This document shows positions 9,093 to 18,380 of a DNA stretch of 64,000 nt, piece after piece. This DNA comes from Saprospiraceae bacterium. GTDB taxonomy: Bacteria > Bacteroidota > Bacteroidia > Chitinophagales > Saprospiraceae. The notes under the pieces were generated by a model. That model was not told where the DNA came from. It saw only the letters and a list, made by a program, of their open reading frames with translations, and searched no databases. The stretch lies in assembly GCA_019638385.1 (NCBI GenBank), contig JAHBTW010000002.1, forward strand, positions 404,765 through 468,764, given 5' to 3'. How positions within the stretch are numbered: position 1 is the stretch's first letter; every line of letters starts with the position of its first letter. The position numbers and the translations under genes were made by a program.

Positions 9093-9360
9093 GCATTACA
9101 TAACCGAAGGCAGAGGCGGTACCATCCGTTTTGAAAACGACCTGACCGCTTTCAACTTGTGGTGGGAATACGCGACGAGTCCCGCGCTCGTTCTTATCGG
9201 CATTCCTTCGGAAAAGCATTGGGAGGCATCCACAAAATTATCCATTGAACAACGGGCGGATGTGCTCCGCTTCATCGGCGAACAAGTTGTAGCCGATCAT
9301 GCATCCGGGAGCGGCAGTTTCGTATATGACGATCAAATCATGACTATTTATAAGCAATAG
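9091..9360 (+). CDS. Small hypothetical protein, about 89 residues
   Basis: The ORF has protein-like composition (FENDLTAFNLWWEYATSPA near the N-terminus and HWEASTKLSIEQRADVLRFI in the middle). It ends with a stop only three bases from the end of the convergent M23 gene, as expected for a real gene. No ATG is available near the 5' end; the likely initiator is the TTG at 9091, which lies in the U-tract of the upstream terminator, or another non-ATG codon. It resembles in style small alpha/beta proteins of Bacteroidota with a 'FxWE ... ExW ... R..IL.FI' pattern, but I cannot name a family. No signal peptide, so probably cytoplasmic. It may be a truncated remnant. Confidence 0.5.
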   Translation: MHYITEGRGGTIRFENDLTAFNLWWEYATSPALVLIGIPSEKHWEASTKLSIEQRADVLRFIGEQVVADHASGSGSFVYDDQIMTIYKQ

Positions 9361-9363
9361 CGG

Positions 9364-10170
9364 TTACCACTCGTAGCGCTTCTTCTCCTCTAAAAGCGTT
9401 TTATCCGAACCGGAGGTTTGGAAAAAAGTAGTGGCGCCGGTTCGGGTATTTTTGTACCCGGGCACATACACATCGAAGTGCAGGTGCGGCGCCGAACTCC
9501 AACCGGTATTGCCGCTATAACCGATGACTTGTCCTTTTTTCACCTTGTCGCCCTCTTTCACAGCGCTACCGCGATGCCGCAGGTGCGCATAGTTGGCAAT
9601 GCTACCGTCGGGGTGATAAATGAGCACAAAATTGCCATGCTCTTTACAGGATGCAGATGCGCAGCCCCGGTTGGAGTCTTGTTTCACCTTAATAACAACC
9701 CCCTCGCGGGCGGCGCAAATCGGTGTACCCTCCGGCATGACGAAGTCTATGGCTTTTTCTCCTTTGTGGCTGTAAGCGCCGTTGTAGCCCTGCCCGATGA
9801 AAAAAGATTTTCCTTTCTCGTAAGGGAGCTGATACACATAATCGTCGTCATGCCGGGCATTGTCGGCATCTCCGAAGGCGTAATTATAGTTGTAGCGGTA
9901 GCTCCATCTCGCATTGAGTTTAGGTTCAATGCTCACCAACCTGATTCTTGCCCGAGCGGGCACAACCATCCGAATGGGCAGCGGGCGATCGGCGCTTGCA
10001 TTGTTCATTTCCAACTCAAAATCAACCGTGTAGGGACAAAACCACGAATTTTCGATAAAAAGAATGGTCGTCGAGCCGATTTTTTCTTCTGTTATATGGA
10101 TGTGGTCCTGAGCGGAAAGCGCGGTAGCAGAAGCGATGGCGATAAAAACAGCGATAGAAAGTTTCATCAT
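9364..10170 (-). CDS. Exported M23-family (LytM-type) metallopeptidase
   Basis: 268 residues with a signal peptide (KLSIAVFIAIASATALSAQ). The C-terminal half is a LytM/lysostaphin-type zinc peptidase domain: His135 and Asp142 in SHKGEKAIDF, and the His229-Leu-His231 motif in SSAPHLHFDVYV, together with the glycine-rich strand KKGQVIGYSGNTG. Such enzymes cut peptide cross-links of peptidoglycan in the periplasm. The N-terminal roughly 100 residues form a beta-rich domain with no name that I recognise. The start could be either of two adjacent Met codons (10170 or 10167). It is separated from the upstream beta-helix gene by a terminator, so it is probably transcribed alone. Confidence 0.92.
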   Translation of the reverse strand: MMKLSIAVFIAIASATALSAQDHIHITEEKIGSTTILFIENSWFCPYTVDFELEMNNASADRPLPIRMVVPARARIRLVSIEPKLNARWSYRYNYNYAFGDADNARHDDDYVYQLPYEKGKSFFIGQGYNGAYSHKGEKAIDFVMPEGTPICAAREGVVIKVKQDSNRGCASASCKEHGNFVLIYHPDGSIANYAHLRHRGSAVKEGDKVKKGQVIGYSGNTGWSSAPHLHFDVYVPGYKNTRTGATTFFQTSGSDKTLLEEKKRYEW

Positions 10171-10264
10171 AGTATTGTATTGGCTTTAAGGTTGACGGCT
10201 GGTAATTTCCGGCGAATAACGCCGGGGGAATGCCGGGAATTGTCCCTCCATCCAAAACGAAACA

Positions 10265-10297
10265 GAGCCGTTTGACGGGCTTCCGGTCAAACGGCTC
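10265..10297 (-). terminator. Terminator downstream of the beta-helix gene
   Basis: A perfect 12-bp stem GAGCCGTTTGAC / GTCAAACGGCTC with a 9-nt loop. On the minus strand it is followed by a T-rich stretch (TGTTTCGTTTTGG), fitting the end of the gene that stops at 10350. Confidence 0.75.
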
Positions 10298-10349
10298 TGA
10301 TGTCACGATATAACTTGTGATCTTACAATCTATTTGATGAACTCCCGGA

Positions 10350-11357
10350 TCAGTTTCCTGTCTTGTAAACGATTTCGGAGTTGCCACGGCGATAAGCGCC
10401 TTCATTGTTCACAGTGCTGCTAACCGTATTTCCTACTTTATCGTTGTTTTCGGAAAAAACGCAGGTAGCATAGTCAATATCTGCATCGCAGATGCCGTCG
10501 TATTCGCGGTTGTTATAGACGCTGCTGCCGCGCACATAAGAAAGATTGCGGGTAAAAATGGTGTGCGCAATCACGGGGCGCGATTCGCCGCCTTCAGCCA
10601 GATTAATCATACCGGCGCCGTAAGATGCTTCATTCTCTTCAAACAGGCAGTTGGTGATAACCGGAGAAGAGATGCCGAAGCTGCCGTTGTTAAACATCGC
10701 ACCGCCGTCTAAGTCGGCATGGTTGTTGACGAACTGGCAATTTTCCAATCGCGGGCTGGCTACGCCGTTCTTTGCGATGTTGTACATGCCTGCGCCGTCG
10801 CGACCGTAGTTGTTTACAAAAAGGCAATTGCGGATGGAAGGATTGGAGTACCCGTCGGAACCGTCGTTGTACCAACCTGCGCCGCTGCGGCGTGGGTTAC
10901 CTTTGATGCCGGTACCGTTGGCTGTGCCGGCTGTGATGACGAAGCCGTCTAAGATGGTAGCCGAGCTAACATTTCGGGTATAAACTACAGAGTAGGAATT
11001 GTCGTCAAGAGAAGGAGAACCGATCTCACCGCTGAGAACAGTGAGGTTGTTGCGCCAATCGCGTTGGCTGGGAGAAGTTTCATGACCGGCAAATCCGCCG
11101 ATCAGCACTACGCCGTCAGGAATGTTGAAGGAGGCATTGCGGTCGCCGGTGCGAGTGGGCGTGTATTTGCCCATAGCCACCCATATCTGGGCGCCGCTGC
11201 GCTGTTGTGCCAGTTGAATGGCTTCCTGAAGGTCGCCCAATGCATTGTTCCAGGAAGAGCCGTTGCCGGTTGCGCCATGTTGCACGAAAATTTGCGCCTG
11301 CGCCGGAAGGGCGAAGCACAAGATCGTTAGTACGGTAAGTAAATTTGTCTGTTTCAC
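10350..11357 (-). CDS. Exported right-handed beta-helix protein
   Basis: 335 residues with a signal peptide (MKQTNLLTVLTILCFALPAQ, then AQ). The start of the mature protein (VQHGATGNGSSWNNALGDLQ, then EAIQLA) is the standard beginning of the 'choice-of-anchor Q' / polymorphic outer-membrane beta-helix family, followed by WVAMGKYTPTRTGDRNASF and the repeated Asn-rich rungs (LFVNNYGRDGAGMYN, CQFVNNHADLDGGAMFNN, LFEENEASYGAGMIN). Unlike most relatives it ends at ...EIVYKTGN without a recognisable T9SS sorting domain, so it may be shortened or held differently. Probable role in the periplasm or on the surface; no catalytic residues can be assigned. Confidence 0.85.
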   Translation of the reverse strand: MKQTNLLTVLTILCFALPAQAQIFVQHGATGNGSSWNNALGDLQEAIQLAQQRSGAQIWVAMGKYTPTRTGDRNASFNIPDGVVLIGGFAGHETSPSQRDWRNNLTVLSGEIGSPSLDDNSYSVVYTRNVSSATILDGFVITAGTANGTGIKGNPRRSGAGWYNDGSDGYSNPSIRNCLFVNNYGRDGAGMYNIAKNGVASPRLENCQFVNNHADLDGGAMFNNGSFGISSPVITNCLFEENEASYGAGMINLAEGGESRPVIAHTIFTRNLSYVRGSSVYNNREYDGICDADIDYATCVFSENNDKVGNTVSSTVNNEGAYRRGNSEIVYKTGN

Positions 11358-11907
11358 GCTATCTCGTTTTGAAGTCGGTTCGAATCAAAACCCTTCGAAA
11401 ACAGCAGGTACAATGAGATACCCGACCCGCCCAAAAGGGGCCAAACGAGATGTTGCAAAATTTGGACAGAGCTTTCGCTCTTTTTTCAAAACATAGGAAT
11501 GGTGCAAATATAGAGGATTTACTCAATCGTATGCAAGTGCCTGCGAAAGATTTTTATAGATTTCCCCGCAACAATGCCGGAACGGTACGGAATGGGCAGG
11601 AAGCGGTAGTGAAAGGGTGGGGTAATATTGCGGCAATAACCGTCAAAATATCTGCCATGTATGAAGTAGCAGCTACACTGCGGTCGGAGACCACCGCACT
11701 GTGCCGCATCGAATTTACGCTATTATCATTATTTTTGATTAGTGAGCGACAAACACCATCCTTTTTTAACAGCAAAGCCCTGTCTTCTCAAAATTTAACA
11801 CTCCCCCTCCACCCATTCCTCTATGTATTTTTTACTTTTGTCAAAACACTTTGAAAAACACACTCCTGCTGCGGCATCGCTTTTTCATTGATAAAGCCAT
11901 AGACCTT
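11358..11907 (+). promoter_or_regulatory. 550-bp intergenic stretch with a -7 element at 11833-11840
   Basis: This divergent gap holds no credible gene; the open frames within it are short and lack protein-like composition. A small hairpin (GTTTTGA at 11367-11373 with TCAAAAC at 11387-11393) lies in the leader of the minus-strand gene. TACTTTTG at 11833-11840 is a perfect plus-strand -7 element, placed about 65 bp before the ATG at 11908, and supports that ATG as the real start of the next gene. Confidence 0.4.
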
Positions 11908-12042
11908 ATGACACGTTCAACTTTTTTACACAAAACCTTGCTGCTCGTCACAGCCGCCACCGCGTTTGCTTCGGGCACAATGATCACTGTTCAATCAATT
12001 GATAGTGAACGACTTACACACACGCATCGTTACTGGCGTTAA
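11908..12042 (+). pseudogene. Signal-peptide fragment of the following gene, out of frame
   Basis: The ATG at 11908 opens a typical signal peptide (MTRSTFLHKTLLLVTAATAF, then ASG), followed by TMITVQS and a stop at 12042. The downstream 1258-residue secreted-type protein is open in the frame one base later (from 11984) and has no signal peptide of its own. Joining the two needs one base fewer, or one extra AC in the ACACACAC run near 12016-12023. This is either a sequence error, a true frameshift mutation, or a slippage-controlled switch. Confidence 0.65.
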
Positions 12043-15000
12043 ATCGGGTCTTGCCCCGGCTGCTATAGCCAAAGCTTCTTTCGTTCACAGCAGTTTAGAT
12101 ATTGCACCGGGCAGTACTCTTTCCCTTTGTGTGCAATTGGATGAAGCAGCCACGTCCATTTCATCTGTGGCCATAACACTTGCTAGCAGCCGAATGCCTC
12201 ACTTTCCTGATTTTGGATGGGACACGCTTCAGTTCCAGCCGGGACAGACCCTGCGCTGTATGGACCTGGCCGTATCTTTCATCCTTCAATCAAAAGTGTA
12301 CGATTTTATACTCACAGAACCGGATGGTATCCAAATTGGAGAAACCGATACAATGCTGGTTTTCGTGGACAAGGACTTATGGACGGCTCCAGAAAACTTC
12401 ACTTCACACCCCTGTTCACAAACGATTATGGCGAATTTTGATTTTGAAAATTTTTCTGAGTTGCATCTCAATAGCTATTTTTCGCAGGTTACCTTGCCCG
12501 CCGGTTCGCCCATGGAGGTATGCGATCCCCTGCCGTTGATATTTTGGAATTCGCCCGGAAACTCACCCGGCATAATGGCGGAACCCGGTTCCAGTCCCTC
12601 CAACAATGTGGCATATATGGCAGGCAATGTAGTAGATAACTTTGTAATCATCAACGGAGATACGGTTGGCAGGTCCAACCCGGAGTCGATATTTGTACCA
12701 TTGTGCAAACCCTTATTGCCTGGTTGTGACTATACAATCACGTTCAGGTATAGAAGAGATAATCCGTCTGCAGAAAGCGGGTTGATTCAAATTTACGGAA
12801 CCAACCCTTATCCCTGTGAAATTCCGTTTCCGGCCGATTGTGACGACCCGCCCTCCATAGGCGGCTATCATTGTTTGGAGGCCGGAGTAGAGGTAGATAA
12901 TGACTCTTGGCAAACCTATACACTTAGCGTAACGCAGACACAATTGCCCGAACCGGTTCATTTTCTGGTGATTGCGAACAACACCTTGGTGTTCGGACCT
13001 GCTCCACCCCCTCCTGCGGTTGTCGGAGCAGATATATATGTGGACGATATAGAGGTGACGCGCGTCTGCAATCCCTTTGCCTGCGCCTGCGAAGAGCCGG
13101 GACAGCCTGCTGTAAATATTCATAGCGCCGACTATGACGGAGCAATACCGCTAAGCCAGTTGGTTGCACAAAACATATTGCCCGCCGAATCCGCTGCAAA
13201 CTATTGTATAGCCGTCAACGGACGGCTGCTGGCGGATATTGACTACAGCTTTTTTTCTTCTAATTTCCGTATGCAACCCGAAGCGGATATAATAGTTAAT
13301 CCCGGCGTTGAGCTACAGTTTGAAGACTCTGACTTGTCGGCATGCCACCAAATGTGGAAAGGGGTATTTGTACACAACGGAGGCCGCCTGGTAATGACCG
13401 GCAGCAAAGTGAGCGATGCACAGTATGCGGTTTATGTACAATCAGCGCCAAATTCCAGCTCACTTCCGACGGATGTATTACTCAACAACAACCGCTTTGA
13501 CAACAATTTTGTGGGTCTCTATGCTGATGGAGCAGTCTGGGGCGACCTCAAAGTCCAGTCCAATCACTTTTTGCAGTCGGCTGCCGATCTCCTGACGCCC
13601 TATTCGGGGCAAAGCAGCGCTTCGGAAAACCTGCCCGACCAAAATCAAAAGTCACTGGCCGGCATCGTTGTCAGCGATATAGGTGTTTTGTCGAGTCGGT
13701 TCAATACGTTTGAAGGGCTTACTTCGGGTATTGTGAGCCGGCGCAATGCAATTGTATCATGGGACGACCGGTTCGAAGAAATCAGAAGCCACAATAGCTA
13801 TTATCCCGACTGGGAGGCGCGCGGCGTTGGCCTGAGCAGTTATGCCAACGGCGCTCAAACAGTTAGCGTTCGGCGCGGTTACTTTGAAGACTGTACGGCA
13901 GGGATTGCATCCTTTGATGCTCGTTTCACCGCTATCGGGAATGTAATGCACGATGTGCAGTCGGGTATTTTTGCGCTGTCGAATTTCCCGACACAGGCTG
14001 TTTTGACAGAGAACCGGATTGAAGATGCTCAGGCCGGCATAGTATTGGCTTATACCCATTTGAGCGGGGCTGTATCGCTTAACGAAAACTATGTCAGTAC
14101 CCAGGCTGATGCTACCGGCGCGGGCATTCGGCTGTTGGCCGGCAAAGCGCCCACTCAATTGAATGCAAACACGGTAGATGTGAAAAAATCCGGCAATGGC
14201 ATATCGGCGTTGAGCACCAGCCGGATTACCCTATATGACAACACGGTGAATCTGGAGGACCCCACGCTCGCTCGTTCCGGCATCATCCTTGAGGGTGTCA
14301 CACAATCACTGCTGGAAACCAACACCGTACTCGGCAGCGGCGCCACCGGCGCCGGCAATATCGCCCTGCGCATTGCCTCCTCCCCCGGCAATGTGTATTG
14401 CTGCAATACCTTAGACAATACCCGCCTCGGTGCCTATGTCACCGGTGGCAGCCTCGCTACCGACAACTTCCGGGGCACCCACTTCAGCAACCACGCCATC
14501 AGCCTGCTGCTGCCGGATGTAAATGCTATTTTGGGTTCGCAGACGCATACGCAGAACTGCTGGGGAGCAAATGCCGGAGCGGCGGTGTATGGGATGGATC
14601 TGAGCAACCCGGTGCCGTTGGTGCATGCACAAGAATACCCCTTCACCGTTGATCCAAACCCGGAAGGCAATGAATGTTTCTTGCCGGAGGAGCACGCTCC
14701 GATGGGGTGGTTTGAAGTGATAACAGACTCCGACCCCGTGAATGCCTGTGATGTTGAGGTGTGCATACTTGATATGTTTGCCCCAGAATCGGATGACGTG
14801 AAGCGCATTGCCATAGGCGACACAACCACAGCTCCGGCGGTAATGTGGGAAATGCAGCGCTACATTTATGAGCGGCTCCAGGGGGAAACAGTGCAGAATG
14901 CGTCCATTCTCGCCTTCCTGGCACAGGCGGATACCAGTTCGATAGGCGCTTTTTATACAGTCAGCCGGGGCATTTTGGAACTCTTTACTTCGGACAGCAT

Positions 15001-15775
15001 TGCGGCAGCGCAATTGCGCGCCAACCTCGAATCAGCAGGAGAGAAGTTGGACAGCATCCTGTGGATTGACGGGTTGCTTGCTGAAGCGGACAGCATGGAG
15101 GCTGCATCCCTGCGGAGCCAAAGGGGCATCCTGGTGGATGCGCTCTTCGATTTGGAAGAGGAAAGCCTCAGTCTTGCCGAAGCAATATCCGACTACATTT
15201 CTGATGAAGCCGGTAAACTCCTCTCTCAAAACGACAGCATTGCAGTGACGGAAATTTACGAAATCAATGAAAAAGGTGTCAACGACATCTATTTGCATTG
15301 GCTTAGTACCGCCTTCGGTGCTTTAGACAGCGTCGAAATGGCTGCTCTGACAGCAATTGCGGAACAATGTCCCTTTGAGGGTGGCAATGCGGTATATCGC
15401 GCCCGTGCATTTTTGGCAGCCCTGACACAGGAGTTTGTAAGTTATAACGACAGCCTGTTGTGCGCACCGACAGAATTGCTTATTATTCATTCAGAGTCAG
15501 GAGCGCTGTTACAAACTGCAAAGGACGAAGTGGAGCTTCGCATTTTCCCTAATCCGGCGCAAAATGAGATCAGTATCACATGGGGTACAAGCAAAGAGGC
15601 ATCCGGTATGCTCTCAGTGTATGATGTGTTTGGCAGACAAGTACTACAGCAGGTACTTGGCGAAGGCGCCAATACCCATACATTGAACATCCGCGACTTA
15701 CCCGATGGATTGTATTTCTTCCGCATTCGGTTCCAAGATTGGGATGCTGTCAGAAAAATCATTGTAACCCGGTAA
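11999..15775 (+). CDS. Giant beta-helix T9SS cargo protein (main frame)
   Basis: About 1258 residues in the open frame. The first ~370 residues form beta-rich modules, including a jellyroll-like domain of carbohydrate-binding type (NFDFENFSELHLNSYFSQ ... DDIEVTRVC). Residues about 420-900 are a pectate-lyase-like beta-helix with repeated 'N.V...GI.A' rungs. Residues about 960-1160 are charged and helical. The last ~75 residues are a type A T9SS sorting domain (EVELRIFPNPAQNEISITWG ... YDVFGRQVLQQ ... LPDGLYFFRIRF ... KIIVTR). Such cargo must cross the inner membrane by Sec, yet no signal peptide is in frame: it lies in the overlapping frame at 11908. If the frameshift is real, the protein cannot be exported. 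A very strong terminator follows. Confidence 0.85.
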   Translation: MIVNDLHTRIVTGVKSGLAPAAIAKASFVHSSLDIAPGSTLSLCVQLDEAATSISSVAITLASSRMPHFPDFGWDTLQFQPGQTLRCMDLAVSFILQSKVYDFILTEPDGIQIGETDTMLVFVDKDLWTAPENFTSHPCSQTIMANFDFENFSELHLNSYFSQVTLPAGSPMEVCDPLPLIFWNSPGNSPGIMAEPGSSPSNNVAYMAGNVVDNFVIINGDTVGRSNPESIFVPLCKPLLPGCDYTITFRYRRDNPSAESGLIQIYGTNPYPCEIPFPADCDDPPSIGGYHCLEAGVEVDNDSWQTYTLSVTQTQLPEPVHFLVIANNTLVFGPAPPPPAVVGADIYVDDIEVTRVCNPFACACEEPGQPAVNIHSADYDGAIPLSQLVAQNILPAESAANYCIAVNGRLLADIDYSFFSSNFRMQPEADIIVNPGVELQFEDSDLSACHQMWKGVFVHNGGRLVMTGSKVSDAQYAVYVQSAPNSSSLPTDVLLNNNRFDNNFVGLYADGAVWGDLKVQSNHFLQSAADLLTPYSGQSSASENLPDQNQKSLAGIVVSDIGVLSSRFNTFEGLTSGIVSRRNAIVSWDDRFEEIRSHNSYYPDWEARGVGLSSYANGAQTVSVRRGYFEDCTAGIASFDARFTAIGNVMHDVQSGIFALSNFPTQAVLTENRIEDAQAGIVLAYTHLSGAVSLNENYVSTQADATGAGIRLLAGKAPTQLNANTVDVKKSGNGISALSTSRITLYDNTVNLEDPTLARSGIILEGVTQSLLETNTVLGSGATGAGNIALRIASSPGNVYCCNTLDNTRLGAYVTGGSLATDNFRGTHFSNHAISLLLPDVNAILGSQTHTQNCWGANAGAAVYGMDLSNPVPLVHAQEYPFTVDPNPEGNECFLPEEHAPMGWFEVITDSDPVNACDVEVCILDMFAPESDDVKRIAIGDTTTAPAVMWEMQRYIYERLQGETVQNASILAFLAQADTSSIGAFYTVSRGILELFTSDSIAAAQLRANLESAGEKLDSILWIDGLLAEADSMEAASLRSQRGILVDALFDLEEESLSLAEAISDYISDEAGKLLSQNDSIAVTEIYEINEKGVNDIYLHWLSTAFGALDSVEMAALTAIAEQCPFEGGNAVYRARAFLAALTQEFVSYNDSLLCAPTELLIIHSESGALLQTAKDEVELRIFPNPAQNEISITWGTSKEASGMLSVYDVFGRQVLQQVLGEGANTHTLNIRDLPDGLYFFRIRFQDWDAVRKIIVTR

Positions 15776-15790
15776 TTCTATTTTTTAACC

Positions 15791-15833
15791 AAGGGGTATT
15801 TCTTTCGAGAAAGAAATACCCCTTCATTTTTTT
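15791..15833 (+). terminator. Strong rho-independent terminator
   Basis: A 16-bp perfect inverted repeat, AAGGGGTATTTCTTTC (15791-15806) and its complement (15809-15824), is followed by ATTTTTTT. It separates the two neighbouring T9SS cargo genes. Confidence 0.9.
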
Positions 15834-15838
15834 GAAAC

Positions 15839-17608
15839 ATGAAATGGATATATATCGCCCTTTTCAACATCACACTGGTTTTCTCTATTGAAGCTCAAAA
15901 GCACGATTACCAGTGGCTATTGGGGCAGCTCAGCCAAACCAATATCACGCATTCAGGCACAACCATTGATTTTAATGTTATACCGTACGATATTTACCAC
16001 GAATTCAGAGGTATGCACTTCCGTCAAGCCAACACCAGCATGTGCGACACCGCCGGCAACCTGCTGTTTTACACCAACGGCATCTACATCGCCAATGTGC
16101 TGCATGAGCCGATGGAGAATGGGGAGGGCTTGGCTGCCGGGCCGGCGGGCGTACACAACCAAGGTACTTATGGATACATTTTGGATCAAGGGGTTATGGC
16201 ATTGCCTTGGCCTGAACAGGATAGTTTGTATTGCGTAATCCTGATGGATAAAGAGGCAACGCCAAGTCAAAATTCATTTCAATCTTCTAATGTTTATTTT
16301 GCTGTAGTTAATATGAATAAAAATAATGGACTTGGGACAGTCACAAAAAAAAATGAAATATTAATTTCGGATGCATTAAATATGGGGAAATTAACTGCTG
16401 TAAAGCATTCCAATGGCAGGGACTGGTGGGTTTTATCGAGAAGGTATGATACTAATCAGTACTATAAGATCATGCTGACACCAGGAGGATTTAATGTCTC
16501 TAATGTACAGGTCATCGGTTCGGCAATACCATCTCAATCCATCGGCCAAGCTGTATTTTCCCCAGACGGAACAAAACACGCCAGCGTACATTTGACAGGA
16601 GGAGCCGGCGACCCCATCTACGTCAGCATCTTCGACTTCGACCGCTGCAGCGGGGAGCTGAGCAACCCAGTGCAATTCACCTACGCCGACACCGCGTGGT
16701 GTGGGGGCATTGCCATTTCGCCCAACAGCCGCTTCCTGTATGTCTCGTCTTTCCGCTATGTCTATCAATACGACCTTCATGCTGCGGACATTGAAGCCTC
16801 GCGCATCACAGTAGCCGAATGGGACGGTTTTCACGACCCTCTGCACCCGGCATTGGCCACTACCTTTTATTTGGCGCAATTGGGGCCGGATGGCAAAATA
16901 TACATCAACAGCAACACGAGTACGCGCTACCTGCACGTCATCAATCATCCCGATTCGCTCGGTCTTGCCTGCGATGTCTGTCAACATTGCGTGGAACTAC
17001 CCACCTTCAATTCCTTCTCGCTCCCCAACTTCCCCAACTACCGCCTCCATCACTTAGAAGGCAGCCCCTGCGACACCCTGCGGCAGCCGCCGATGGCGGA
17101 GTGGGTACATGAGCCGCTGGGGTTGGAAATAGGCTTCCAGGATGCCAGCTTTCACGATATCCGCGCCTGGTACTGGAGCTTTGGTGATGGAGCGGTGGAT
17201 ACTGTGCCCAATCCGGTGCATAGCTATGCGGCAGAGGGGGTATATAACGTATGCCTTGCGGTGAGCAATCCGCGTGGGGTGGATACGCTGTGCCGGGAGC
17301 TGCAGGTGTTGGTGAGTAGCGCAGGCGCGGCGGCGGGCAGTGGCCTGCGGATGGAAGTGTGGCCCAATCCTGTGCCGCCCGGTGTGCCGGCTACCTTGAT
17401 GGCGGAGGGCATTGCCGCCTCTGAGGTCGGCATCACGCTGCGCGACGCTTTGGGGCGTACGGTGTGGCAGCAGTCGGCACAGGTAGTGAACGGCCGCATC
17501 CGGCAGGACTTGGATGTGAGCGGTTTGGCGGCGGGGGTGTATTTTGTGGAGTTGGTTTCAGACGAAGGGATGCACCTGAGCGGCGGGAAGTTGGTCATTG
17601 TACATTGA
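15839..17608 (+). CDS. T9SS cargo protein with propeller-like region and PKD domain
   Basis: 589 residues with a signal peptide (MKWIYIALFNITLVFSIEAQ). Residues about 20-410 resemble the propeller-like N-terminus seen in gliding-motility-type proteins (DTAGNLLFYTNGIYI, LGPDGKIYINSNTS, LHVINHPDSLGLACDV). A PKD domain follows at about 420-495 (WSFGDGAVDTVPNPVHSY), then a type A sorting domain (VWPNPVPPGVPATL ... LRDALGRTVWQQ ... GLAAGVYFVELV). The segment 16240-16530 is much more AT-rich than its flanks and contains nine As in a row at 16345-16353, suggesting a mosaic origin. The gene starts 5 bp after the terminator of its neighbour, so its promoter probably lies within or before that hairpin, or it depends on read-through. 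Confidence 0.88.
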   Translation: MKWIYIALFNITLVFSIEAQKHDYQWLLGQLSQTNITHSGTTIDFNVIPYDIYHEFRGMHFRQANTSMCDTAGNLLFYTNGIYIANVLHEPMENGEGLAAGPAGVHNQGTYGYILDQGVMALPWPEQDSLYCVILMDKEATPSQNSFQSSNVYFAVVNMNKNNGLGTVTKKNEILISDALNMGKLTAVKHSNGRDWWVLSRRYDTNQYYKIMLTPGGFNVSNVQVIGSAIPSQSIGQAVFSPDGTKHASVHLTGGAGDPIYVSIFDFDRCSGELSNPVQFTYADTAWCGGIAISPNSRFLYVSSFRYVYQYDLHAADIEASRITVAEWDGFHDPLHPALATTFYLAQLGPDGKIYINSNTSTRYLHVINHPDSLGLACDVCQHCVELPTFNSFSLPNFPNYRLHHLEGSPCDTLRQPPMAEWVHEPLGLEIGFQDASFHDIRAWYWSFGDGAVDTVPNPVHSYAAEGVYNVCLAVSNPRGVDTLCRELQVLVSSAGAAAGSGLRMEVWPNPVPPGVPATLMAEGIAASEVGITLRDALGRTVWQQSAQVVNGRIRQDLDVSGLAAGVYFVELVSDEGMHLSGGKLVIVH

Positions 17609-17616
17609 GCATCGGT

Positions 17617-17650
17617 CATTGAACATTTTTGAAATGTGCAATTTTCAATG
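17617..17650. terminator. Bidirectional hairpin between convergent genes
   Basis: Nested inverted repeats CATTGA...TCAATG (17617-17622 / 17645-17650) and ACATTT-TTG-AAATGT (17623-17637) lie between the T9SS gene and trmB and overlap the last codon of trmB. The A/T-rich stem fits a weak bidirectional terminator. Confidence 0.4.
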
Positions 17651-18352
17651 TGCAAGTGCCGCCCCTAACCCAAACCCCACATACTTGATCGTCTTCCCTT
17701 CTGAGAGGTGCATGTTTTCGTAAAAGGTCTTCAGCGCCAGTTCGGGGAGCGGCAGTGGGCCGGCATAGATGTCGGCATTTTGAGTGAGAATGCGGGCGCC
17801 GGGGAAGGTAGCTAAGGTCTCTAAGGTAAATTCGTATAGTTCCGGGGAGTCGGTTTTGAGGTGTACCGTGCCGCCGGTGGCGAGCAGGCGGCGGTAGGCT
17901 TCCAGAAAGCGAGGGCTTGTGAGCCGGCGATTGACTTTACTATCCCGTAGGAAAGGGTCGGGAAAAGTGATCCAAATTTCGCTCACTTCTCCCGGCCCGA
18001 TAAAGCGCTCAATGAGTTCGATACGCGTGCGCAGGAAGGCGGCATTCGTCAGGTTTTCCTGCAATGCCATGTTGGCGCCTTTCCATATCCGCGCCCCTTT
18101 GATGTCCACTCCGATGAAATTGCGATGCGGGTACAGCCGGGCCAGCCCCAGGGTGTATTCGCCCCGGCCGCAAGCCAGTTCGAGCGTGATGGGCCGGTCG
18201 TTGCCGAAATGCCGGGCCGCCCAGTGCCCCGCCATATCTACTGCCGTACCGCCCGGCGCGCTGAGCACCGGCCGCTTGGCGTCAAAGTTTTCATACACAT
18301 TGGGAAACTCCGACAATTCGGCAAACTTCTGCAGCTTGTTTCTTTTTCTCAT
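17645..18352 (-). CDS. trmB: tRNA (guanine-N7-)-methyltransferase
   Basis: 235 residues, normal length. It methylates G46 in the tRNA variable loop using S-adenosylmethionine. The SAM-binding motif I (LELACGRGEYTLGLARLYP) is followed by the acidic GVDIKGARIWKG strand, and the family signature FPDPF...KVNRRLTSPRFL holds the catalytic and tRNA-binding Asp and Arg residues. The N-terminus MRKRNKLQKFAELSEFPNVY is the usual Bacteroidota form, which supports the start. It lies downstream of the S9 peptidase gene on the same strand, with a repeat-rich 68-bp gap between them. Confidence 0.96.
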   Translation of the reverse strand: MRKRNKLQKFAELSEFPNVYENFDAKRPVLSAPGGTAVDMAGHWAARHFGNDRPITLELACGRGEYTLGLARLYPHRNFIGVDIKGARIWKGANMALQENLTNAAFLRTRIELIERFIGPGEVSEIWITFPDPFLRDSKVNRRLTSPRFLEAYRRLLATGGTVHLKTDSPELYEFTLETLATFPGARILTQNADIYAGPLPLPELALKTFYENMHLSEGKTIKYVGFGLGAALAH

Positions 18353-18380
18353 TTCACGGTAAATTCAGTTGTGGGTTGTG

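Noticed and set aside
11450..11854. 134-codon plus-strand ORF in the intergenic region
   Set aside because: Mixed composition without conserved pattern, starts within the divergent promoter region and overlaps the -7 element of the next gene.
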